NCBI RefSeq assembly: GCF_035653575.1
Contig: NZ_DASRBQ010000022.1
Coordinates: 1-64,000 of the forward strand
From: Actinocrinis sp035653575
GTDB taxonomy: Bacteria; Actinomycetota; Actinomycetes; Streptomycetales; Catenulisporaceae
Direction of reading: 5' to 3'
DNA length: 64,000 bases
Positions 57,920 through 64,000 of the stretch are shown piece by piece. The notes under the pieces are model-generated. The model had not been told where the DNA came from. It saw only the letters and a list, made by a program, of their open reading frames with translations, and did not search any database. Made by a program: the position numbers and the translations under genes. The stretch's first letter is position 1. The number at the start of each line of letters is the position of its first letter.

Positions 57920-58454
57920 ACGCGAGAGTAATTCGTATTCGAACCCTGTCGATAGTTCCGTCAGCCGGAAGCCGCCGGTAACCGAGTGCTCGGTTACCGG
58001 CGGTTTTCATTTCGGGGCTGGTCAGAAGCCTTTCGAATGAGTTTATAGTGGCGCAGGTTTCTGATTCTGCGTCGTGATACGCAGGGTCATGCGACACTGG
58101 AAGAGTGAGCGCGGGCGCGTCACCGGCGGCCTTGCGGTGCCGGACGCCGGCCGCGACCGCTGCGGCCAGGGCGCCCGCCACGTCCGCGGACCCGAACGCG
58201 ATGTGGCGCACGCCCTCGCCGTGCCGCTCGAGGAAGCGGGCCACCACGCAGTCCGGCCTGGTCGGCTCCATCAGCTGGAGGTACGAGGCGCCGCCGTCGT
58301 CGGTGCCGTTGATCCGCAGCATCGCCTCGCGGATGCCCTGGTCCTCGTCGACCTCCTCGTGGAAGACCTCGAAGCCGAAGGTCTTGCGGTAGAACGCCAC
58401 GGTGGCGTCGAGATCGCGGCAGGCGATCCCGACATGGTCGATCCGGGTGAGCAT
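57909..58454 (-). CDS. Methylmalonyl-CoA epimerase-like VOC protein, C-terminally truncated
   Basis: The first 110 or so residues match methylmalonyl-CoA epimerase: RIDHVGIACRDLDATVAFYR, SYLQLMEP, FLERHGEGVRHIAFGSADV, so three of the usual metal ligands are there. The expected last strand, which carries the fourth ligand (Glu in FLHP...LTELVE), is missing. After residue 120 the sequence has no homology and the codons run through the transcription terminator at 57972-58003. The gene has therefore lost its 3' end and is probably inactive or decaying. The ATG is preceded by GGGGGG. Confidence 0.75.
   Translation of the reverse strand: MLTRIDHVGIACRDLDATVAFYRKTFGFEVFHEEVDEDQGIREAMLRINGTDDGGASYLQLMEPTRPDCVVARFLERHGEGVRHIAFGSADVAGALAAAVAAGVRHRKAAGDAPALTLPVSHDPAYHDAESETCATINSFERLLTSPEMKTAGNRALGYRRLPADGTIDRVRIRITLAFSR
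57972..58007 (+). terminator. Rho-independent terminator after DUF3349 gene
   Basis: CCGCCGGTAACCGAG (57972-57986) pairs exactly with 57989-58003, and TTTT follows at 58004-58007. It is the strongest terminator in the window and lies inside the degenerate 3' end of the epimerase frame. Confidence 0.9.
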
Positions 58455-58519
58455 GAGCGGACCCCCCTCGTCCGGCGCGGCGCGGCTTCGGCCCGCGCCG
58501 CGCTGTCAGTGCCTTGACG

Positions 58520-60226
58520 CTAGAGCTCCTGCGGCTTGGCCTTCTTCGGCAGGGAGAACATCATCGCGGTGACCACGAGTACGAGCCCGATGACGTAGAT
58601 CAGGCCGATCTTGAGGGCCCGTGAGAACGCGTCGGCCTGCACGGTGGGGGTTTGCGCGGTGAGCACCTGCCCGATCTTCGCCGCGGTCTGCGGCGGCAGC
58701 CCGGGCGGCGGGGCCTGCTTGCAGCTGGCCGGGACCACCGTCGGATCGGTCTCCCCGGCCAGGTCTTGGGCGCAGGTCTTGTAGCCGGCGATGATCGGGC
58801 CGTCCAGCGGCGCGGGGACCCCGGCCGCGGTCAGCTGGGTGCTGATCCGCGGGGCGAGCGAGTCCACGCTGCGGGCGGCCTGGCCGGACAGCGGGGACAG
58901 GAAGATCACCCCGACGATCGCGATGCCGATGGTCATGCCCGCCTGCCAGGTCATGTTGATCGCGCCCGAGGCCGAGCCCGCGGCCTCGGGCGGCACGTCG
59001 GTGAGCGCGAAATCCATCAGGGTGGAGACCACAAGGCCGACGCCCGCGCCCAGCAGGAACAGCGCCGGGATCATCTTCCAGGAGTCGATGCCGGCGCCGT
59101 AGCGGTCCGCGGTCCCGATGAACAGCAGCGCGCCGAGGCACACGATGATCCCGCCGGTGATCAGGGTGTAGCGGCCCATGGACGGCGCCAGGTACTGCAC
59201 CGACATGGCGGCCGCGATCGCCAGGCCGACCGAGAACGGCAGCCCGGTCAGGCCCGCGTGCAGCGGGGTCCAGCCGAGGCCGATCTGCATATAGAGCGTC
59301 CACATCAGGAAGAAGCTGCCGGTGGCGAGGTTGAACGCGAGGTTCACGCTGAACCCGCCGGCGAAGCTGCGCGCCTTGAACAGGCTCAGCGGCAGCAGCG
59401 GGTAGCCGCCGCGCCTGGCCGTGACCTGGCTGTAGTAGACGAACAGCGCCAGCACCGCCACCGAGGCGCCGAGCATGCCGAACGCCCAGCCGGGCCAGTG
59501 CAGCTGGCGGCCCTCGGTCAGCGGGTAGACCAGCAGCAGCACCCCGGCCGTGGCCAGGAGCATGCCGCCGAGGTCCAGCTTGAGCGCGGTCTCGGACTTC
59601 GACTCGCGGATGTAGGCCAGGGTGGCCAGCACGCCGAAGATCCCGATCGGCACGTTCGCCAGGAAGATCGGCCGCCAGTGCAGCCCGAGGATGTTGTACT
59701 GCACCAGCAGGCCGCCGATGATCGGGCCGAACACGGTGGCCGATCCGGCGATCCCGCCGTACATGCCGAAGACCTTCCCGCGCTCCTCCTTCGGGAAGGT
59801 GACGTGGATGATCGCGAGGATCTGCGGCACCATCAGCGAGGCCATCGCGCCCTGGAAGACGCGCGCGCCGATCAGGAACTGCGGGCCGGTGGCGATGCCG
59901 CACAGGGCCGAGGCCGCGGTGAACCCGACGATGCCGATGAGGAAGATGCGCTTGCGGCCGTAGATGTCGCCGAGCCGCCCGCCGGTGATCAGGCCGGCCG
60001 CGAAGGCCAGCGCGTAACCCGCGGCGACCCACTGGATCTCGGAGTACCCGGCGTTGAGGTTGCGCTGGATGCTCGGGATCGCGACGTTGACGATGGTGAC
60101 GTCGAGCAGGTCCATGAAGGCCGCGACCAACACGACGGCCAGGGCGAGCCAGCGCTTGGGGTCGAGAGGCTGCGCGGAACCGGCCGCGGGCTGCACCGGC
60201 GCTGACGTATCTTGTGGCGAAGTCAT
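58520..60226 (-). CDS. MFS multidrug transporter, DHA2 (EmrB/QacA) family
   Basis: A 568-aa, 14-helix transporter from ATG 60226, preceded by GAAGGATAGG; the frame extends 25 codons further upstream through the operator region. Family motifs are LDVTIVNVAIPSIQRNL (motif D1) and GGRLGDIYGRKR (motif A). A large loop between the last two helices contains two Cys residues (YKTCAQDL, PASCKQ). It probably exports drugs or metabolites by proton antiport. It is divergent from a MarR regulator that likely represses it. Confidence 0.93.
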   Translation of the reverse strand: MTSPQDTSAPVQPAAGSAQPLDPKRWLALAVVLVAAFMDLLDVTIVNVAIPSIQRNLNAGYSEIQWVAAGYALAFAAGLITGGRLGDIYGRKRIFLIGIVGFTAASALCGIATGPQFLIGARVFQGAMASLMVPQILAIIHVTFPKEERGKVFGMYGGIAGSATVFGPIIGGLLVQYNILGLHWRPIFLANVPIGIFGVLATLAYIRESKSETALKLDLGGMLLATAGVLLLVYPLTEGRQLHWPGWAFGMLGASVAVLALFVYYSQVTARRGGYPLLPLSLFKARSFAGGFSVNLAFNLATGSFFLMWTLYMQIGLGWTPLHAGLTGLPFSVGLAIAAAMSVQYLAPSMGRYTLITGGIIVCLGALLFIGTADRYGAGIDSWKMIPALFLLGAGVGLVVSTLMDFALTDVPPEAAGSASGAINMTWQAGMTIGIAIVGVIFLSPLSGQAARSVDSLAPRISTQLTAAGVPAPLDGPIIAGYKTCAQDLAGETDPTVVPASCKQAPPPGLPPQTAAKIGQVLTAQTPTVQADAFSRALKIGLIYVIGLVLVVTAMMFSLPKKAKPQEL

Positions 60227-60264
60227 GTCGCCTATCCTTCGCGTTGCCCGAGTGTTATAGTCCG

Positions 60265-60297
60265 TACTAAGAGTCTCAAGGAATATATCTCTTAGTA
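60265..60297. promoter_or_regulatory. MarR operator candidate between MFS and marR genes
   Basis: TACTAAGAG (60265-60273) and CTCTTAGTA (60289-60297) are perfect 9-bp arms around an AT-rich 15-bp centre. The site lies in the shared divergent promoter region, 38 bp from each start. Additional partial half-sites (ATATCT...AGATAT, GTTAAGAG) overlap it. Confidence 0.65.
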
Positions 60298-60333
60298 ACA
60301 AAGATATTTGGATGTTAAGAGGAATGGCGGGTC

Positions 60334-60912
60334 ATGTCAAGCACGGCGAGTGAGGCCTCTGCGACCGGTGAACGGGCGGTGGCCGGCGGGGAAAGCACGG
60401 CCGGCGCGGCACCCGGGGGGCCTCGGCGCCTGGTGCCGGGCAGCGAGGCGTGGCTGGAGAGCATCCCGCGTCTGGCCACGGCCGGCCGCTCGCTGGCCGT
60501 CTCGCTGATCTCGCTGCAGACCGCGACCGCCCGGGCGGCCGGCATCCGCCCGACCGACGTGGCGATCATCGCGCACCTGCAGCGGGTGCCCGGCGAGCCG
60601 CCCCGTACTCCCGGCGACCTCGCCCGCCTAACCGGCCTGACCACCGGGGCGATCACCGGGGTGCTCGACCGGCTGGAACGCGACGGCTACGTGCGCCGGG
60701 TGCGCGACCAGCACGACCGCCGCAAGATCTTCGTCGAGCTGACCGGTAAGGACATCGAGACCTTCAACGCGGTCTTCGGCCCGATGATCGCGGGCCTGAA
60801 CCGGCTCTGCTCCACCTTCAGCAAGCAGCAGCTCGAGGACATCACCCGCTACATCGAGGGCTGCCACGAGGTAATCCAGCACGCGGTCGACGAGATGCAG
60901 GACGCTGCGTAA
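60334..60912 (+). CDS. MarR-family transcriptional regulator
   Basis: A 192-aa regulator with a disordered N-terminus and a winged HTH at about 70-150 (RPTDVAIIAHL, TPGDLARLTGLTTGAITGVLDRLERDGYVRRVRDQHDRRK). The conserved wing DQHDRR is present. An AGAGGA stretch precedes the ATG by 11 nt. It is divergent from the MFS pump and probably represses it through the 33-bp inverted repeat between them, with drug binding as the inducing signal. Confidence 0.92.
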   Translation: MSSTASEASATGERAVAGGESTAGAAPGGPRRLVPGSEAWLESIPRLATAGRSLAVSLISLQTATARAAGIRPTDVAIIAHLQRVPGEPPRTPGDLARLTGLTTGAITGVLDRLERDGYVRRVRDQHDRRKIFVELTGKDIETFNAVFGPMIAGLNRLCSTFSKQQLEDITRYIEGCHEVIQHAVDEMQDAA

Positions 60913-61017
60913 TACAACGCTGCATAAGACGACGCCGCGCAAGACGCGGGCGGCTCACGGCTCGGCAAGGCCGGGCGCCGTCAGCCGCGCCGCGCAGGAA
61001 GCGACGCGGCGGCCGAG

Positions 61018-61332
61018 ATGGCGCGCGGTCTCCCGAAGGGGCGGCTGCTGGTCAAGGACCCGTGGTTCCACCGGCCCGACACCGTCGAGCTGAGCCCGCA
61101 AGGTCCGCCCCCGCACGGCGAGCCGCAGAGCGAGTTCATCGCGGTGGACCCCGACGGCACGCTCGGCATCACCGCCCCGTACGCCGTAGCGCGGTACCCG
61201 TTCGACGCGGTGTCCACCGCCATCGCGACCGGCGGGAAGCTGCCGTTCGGCCGCGAAGAGGCGGTCGCCCAGGCTCGGGTCATCGAGGCGCTGTTCGAGT
61301 CCGCGGCCAAGTCGCAGCCGGTCGCGCTGTAG
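61018..61332 (+). pseudogene. 3' remnant of a Gfo/Idh/MocA-family oxidoreductase
   Basis: Only about 100 residues remain. GRLLVKDPWFHR and the C-terminus LPFGREEAVAQARVIEALFE...QPVAL match the last beta-sheet and terminal helix of Gfo/Idh/MocA dehydrogenases. The Rossmann domain and the catalytic region are absent, and the frame upstream closes at 60925. It has probably lost its 5' two thirds. A hairpin (61346-61387) still follows the stop. Confidence 0.65.
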
Positions 61333-61345
61333 CTGGCGGTCGTCG

Positions 61346-61387
61346 TTGCCGTGGGAAGAACCGGTCAGTCGGTCCTTCCCGCGGCAA
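61346..61387 (+). terminator. Hairpin after the oxidoreductase remnant
   Basis: TTGCCGTGGGAAGAACCG (61346-61363) pairs with 61370-61387 at 16 of 18 positions around a 6-base loop. It lies 13 bp after the stop and separates the remnant from the MBL gene. Confidence 0.7.
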
Positions 61388-61402
61388 CGGTATGTTGTGC
61401 GC

Positions 61403-62404
61403 ATGGCAGCGCAGCCGAAGGCCCTGGGGTCAGACGTATACATGATCGATACGGCCATGTCGGGCTACTCCGGCATCACCGCGGCCTACGCGATCTTGGG
61501 TTCGCGGCCCTGCCTGGTCGAAACGGGGACCGCCACCTCGGCGCCGGTCGTCCAAGAGGCGCTCGCCGGACTTGGTGTCGGCGCCGACGACCTCGCCACG
61601 ATCGTGGTGACGCACATCCATCTCGACCACGCCGGCGGCGTGGGGGACCTGGCCGCCGCGTTCCCGCGCGCGCAGGTCGTCGTGCAAGACGCCGGAGCGC
61701 GGCACCTGGCCGACCCGTCGCGGCTGATGGCCAGCGCGCGGCGGGTGTTCGGGCCGGCGATGGACTCGCTGTTCGGCGAGCTGCTGCCCACCGAGGCCGC
61801 GCGGATCCAGGCGATCGGCGACGTCGGCACGGTGGACCTCGGCGGCGGACGCCGGCTGGAAGGCCATCACACCCCCGGCCACGCCAAGCACCACCTCGGC
61901 CTGGTGGACTCGGCGACCGGAGACCTGTACGTCGGCGACGCCGCCGGACTGTACATCCCGCCGCAGGACGCCTCGTCGACGACCGGGCTCGACGCCTCCG
62001 GCGAGATGGGCCAGATGCTTCCCGGCACCCCGCCGCCGGAGTTCGACCTCGATCTCGCCCTCGCCTCGCTGGGCCGGTTCCGCGACCTGAAGGCGACCCG
62101 GCTGCTGTTCTCCCACTACGGACCGATCACGGCGGTGGACGAGGCCTTGGACCGCGCCGCGGAGGAGATGCGGCTGTGGGTCTCCATCGTGCGGGACGCC
62201 TGGCGTGACTCGGGCGGCGAGTTCGACCTCGACCACGCGGTCGCGATGGTGCGTGACCGGACCCGGGAGCGGTACGCCGATCTGCTGGCACGCCCTGAGG
62301 TCGCGGCGAAGTTCGAGGCGCTTTCCTCGGTGGTGGCGAACGTGAGCGGCATCGCGCGGTGGCTGGAGAGCGAAGAGAAGCGGCTGCGTGAGGCAGAGGC
62401 CTGA
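61403..62404 (+). CDS. MBL-fold metallo-hydrolase
   Basis: A 333-aa metallo-beta-lactamase-fold enzyme. The metal site is complete: VVTHIHLDHAGG, HHTPGHAKHHLG, YVGDAAGLY and LFSHYGP. A helical C-terminal extension (about 235-333) follows. Substrate unknown; related proteins include quorum-quenching lactonases and glyoxalase II-like esterases. ATG 61403 is preceded six bases upstream by TATGTT, which fits a leaderless start, and by no ribosome site. Confidence 0.9.
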   Translation: MAAQPKALGSDVYMIDTAMSGYSGITAAYAILGSRPCLVETGTATSAPVVQEALAGLGVGADDLATIVVTHIHLDHAGGVGDLAAAFPRAQVVVQDAGARHLADPSRLMASARRVFGPAMDSLFGELLPTEAARIQAIGDVGTVDLGGGRRLEGHHTPGHAKHHLGLVDSATGDLYVGDAAGLYIPPQDASSTTGLDASGEMGQMLPGTPPPEFDLDLALASLGRFRDLKATRLLFSHYGPITAVDEALDRAAEEMRLWVSIVRDAWRDSGGEFDLDHAVAMVRDRTRERYADLLARPEVAAKFEALSSVVANVSGIARWLESEEKRLREAEA

Positions 62405-62442
62405 GGCGGCGCGGCGAGGACGACCGCGGGCGCGTTAAGCGC

Positions 62443-62471
62443 TTGTCGGGCGGACCCGGATCGGTTATCGT
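62443..62471 (+). promoter_or_regulatory. Promoter of pnuC-nadR
   Basis: TTGTCG (62443-62448), 17 bp, TATCGT (62466-62471). The -10 lies within the palindromic operator at 62465-62485, an arrangement expected for repression. Confidence 0.5.
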
Positions 62472-62485
62472 CATACTGACGATAA
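62465..62485. promoter_or_regulatory. 21-bp palindromic operator upstream of pnuC-nadR
   Basis: TTATCGTCA-TAC-TGACGATAA: perfect 9-bp arms with a 3-bp centre, 15 bp upstream of the pnuC ATG. By context it may be the site of an NAD-metabolism repressor such as NrtR, whose gene is not in the window. Confidence 0.65.
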
Positions 62486-62500
62486 ATGGGAGGGTCTGGC

Positions 62501-63133
62501 ATGTCGCTGGGGGATCTGGTCGCGCCGCTCAACGTGGTGCTGTTCCACTTCGGGCAGGACGCGGTCACCTGGGCCGAACTGCTCGGCTTCGTGACGGGCG
62601 CGGTGGGGGTGTGGCTGACCGTGCGCGCGAACATCTGGAACTTCCCGGTCGGGCTGGCCAACAACCTGTTCTTTCTGGTGCTGTTCTGGGCCGCCCGCCT
62701 CTACGCGGACGCGAGCCTGCAGATCGTCTACCTGGCGTTCGGAGTCTTCGGCTGGTGGGAATGGCTGCACGGCGGCACCCGCCGAAGCCGCCGGACCATG
62801 GGGAACGCCAAGCCGTGGGCCGTCTGCGCACTGGTGCTCGCCATCGTTCCGGCCACCTGGGCGCTCACCGTGGTGCTGACCCGCGCCAGCGACATCGCGC
62901 CCTTCTGGGACGCGCTGACCACGGCGTTGTCGCTGGCGGCCCAATGGCTGCTGAACCTGAAGCAGTTCGAGAACTGGTTCTTCTGGATGGCGGCGGATGT
63001 GATCTACATACCGCTGTACTTCGTCAAGGTGCTGTATCTGACGGGCATCGTCTATCTGATCTTTCTCGGGCTGTGTCTGACCGGCGTGCGGGCCTGGCGG
63101 CGTGAGCTGCGCCTGGGAATGGCGCCGGCGTGA
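62501..63133 (+). CDS. pnuC: Nicotinamide riboside transporter PnuC
   Basis: A 210-aa membrane protein from ATG 62501, 8 nt after GGGAGG. It has seven or so helices with PnuC signatures NIWNFPVGLANNLFFLVLFW, LYADASLQIVYLAFGVFGWW and, in the second half, QWLLNLKQFENWFFW. It takes up nicotinamide riboside for NAD salvage. The stop overlaps the start of the nadR-like gene (GTGA), so transporter and kinase/adenylyltransferase are made together. Confidence 0.93.
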   Translation: MSLGDLVAPLNVVLFHFGQDAVTWAELLGFVTGAVGVWLTVRANIWNFPVGLANNLFFLVLFWAARLYADASLQIVYLAFGVFGWWEWLHGGTRRSRRTMGNAKPWAVCALVLAIVPATWALTVVLTRASDIAPFWDALTTALSLAAQWLLNLKQFENWFFWMAADVIYIPLYFVKVLYLTGIVYLIFLGLCLTGVRAWRRELRLGMAPA

Positions 63134-64000
63134 GCGTCTTTCAGCACGGCCTGGTGATCGGAAAGTTCTATCCGCCGCACGCCGGGCACCACTTCCTGAT
63201 CCGCAGCGCCGCCGAATCGTGCGCCCGGGTGACCGTGGTCGTGATGGCCGCGGACGTAGAGTCGATCCCGCTGGCGGCGCGGATCGAGTGGGTTCGGCGA
63301 GCGCACCACGAGCAGAGCGGCGTGGCTGTGGTCGGGGTGCGCGACAACCTGGCGGTCGACTACGAGAGTGAGACCGCCTGGCGCGGGCACGTCGCGTTGA
63401 TGCGTGAGGCGATCGCGTGTGGACCGCACGGTTCGGCCGGTATCGCAGTCGATGCCGTATTCACCTCAGAACCGTACGGCGCGGAGTTAGCCCGACGGTT
63501 CGACGCCGCTGACGTACGTCTTGACGCGCTAAGGGCAACGCATGCCGTCTCTGGCACGAAGGTGCGCGCTGATCCGGTCGCCGCGTGGGACGCGCTGGAA
63601 CCGCCGGTCCGGGCGTGGTTCGCAAAGCGTGTCGTGGTCGTCGGCGCCGAGTCGACCGGAACGACGACGCTGTCGATGGATCTCGCGCACGCGCTTCGCA
63701 GGCGCGGCGGCCCGCACGCGTTGACCCGCTGGGTTGCCGAGTATGGACGGGAACTGACGGTCCGGAAGCTCGCGGTCGCCCGGGCCCTCGCCGGCCTGCG
63801 CGGGCTGCCCGAGCCGTCCGTGTTCGACTTGGATTGGGACGACGCGGACTTCGAGGCCGTGGCGGCGCGGCAGTGCGCTGATGAGGACTCGGCGGCGCAG
63901 TCCGGCGGGCCGGTGCTCGTCTGCGACACGGACGCGCTGGCGACCACGGTGTGGCAGGAGCGCTACCGCGGTAGATCGACAGAGCCCGTGCGTGCCCTTG
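63130..64000 (+). CDS. nadR: NadR-like NMN adenylyltransferase / ribosylnicotinamide kinase (3' end outside window)
   Basis: The frame is open to the window end (290 codons seen). It starts at GTG 63130, overlapping the pnuC stop. The N-terminal nucleotidyltransferase motif is GKFYPPHAGHHFLI. From about residue 168 a kinase domain begins with VVVGAESTGTTTLS, which lines up with the NadR Walker A (GPESTGKS/T) but has Thr instead of Lys. The protein should phosphorylate nicotinamide riboside and adenylate NMN to NAD. The missing Walker lysine may be a lineage trait or reduced kinase activity. Confidence 0.88.
   Translation, partial: MSVFQHGLVIGKFYPPHAGHHFLIRSAAESCARVTVVVMAADVESIPLAARIEWVRRAHHEQSGVAVVGVRDNLAVDYESETAWRGHVALMREAIACGPHGSAGIAVDAVFTSEPYGAELARRFDAADVRLDALRATHAVSGTKVRADPVAAWDALEPPVRAWFAKRVVVVGAESTGTTTLSMDLAHALRRRGGPHALTRWVAEYGRELTVRKLAVARALAGLRGLPEPSVFDLDWDDADFEAVAARQCADEDSAAQSGGPVLVCDTDALATTVWQERYRGRSTEPVRAL

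Overview
The window is high-GC DNA with strong GC3 bias, frequent GTG and TTG starts, tight 4-bp start/stop overlaps and several promoters that appear to give leaderless mRNAs. With GlnR-type and PHO-box-type sites, PMT, DUF1906 and DUF3349 proteins and CBM2-tailed hydrolases, this points to a large-genome filamentous actinomycete (Streptomyces- or Catenulispora-like; the genus is inference). I see no rRNA or tRNA gene, insertion sequence, integrase or CRISPR array.

Layout. 1-3352: the 3' end of a secreted CBM2 glycoside hydrolase, a LacI regulator and a convergent ammonium transporter with a GlnR-like box. 3521-10334: a repeat/terminator cassette, a HAF/CHRD-type lipoprotein, and a two-component island (response regulator divergent from a degenerate kinase coupled to an intact one). 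10357-14261: VOC/AraC pair, acyl-CoA ligase and dienelactone hydrolase. 14470-21600: a four-gene ABC system (two FtsX-type permeases, two ATPases) behind a LacI-type palindrome. 21646-42686: a lipid/polyketide locus. 42938-44921: a small protein ending in a RHIM-like motif and a protein mannosyltransferase. 45119-50262: an ABC-2 exporter operon with a secreted beta-propeller phosphoesterase. 50519-53714: a DUF1906 protein and an XRE/AzlCD module. 53738-57919: a phosphate island (secreted phosphatase, PPK2, Pit) with two PHO-box-like arrays. 57909-64000: a truncated epimerase, a MarR/MFS pair, an oxidoreductase remnant, an MBL-fold hydrolase and a pnuC-nadR NAD-salvage operon that runs off the window.

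The most distinctive region is 21646-42686. Five minus-strand genes, etfB-etfA-acyl-CoA dehydrogenase-megasynthase-acyl-CoA carboxylase, are separated by at most 15 bp. The megasynthase (2669 aa) reads KS-AT-KS-ACP-ACP-KR-DH. The carboxylase (1843 aa) is a single-chain BC-BCCP-CT enzyme that could supply its extender units. A convergent Sfp-type phosphopantetheinyl transferase, a divergent acyl-CoA ligase and an FAD monooxygenase complete a nearly self-contained pathway resembling polyunsaturated-fatty-acid or 'secondary lipid' synthases. It has no enoyl reductase, and both ACPs carry Thr at the usual phosphopantetheine Ser. The product cannot be read from sequence. The second point of interest is the 120-aa helical protein at 42938, which resembles the effector half of a bacterial amyloid-signalling pair.
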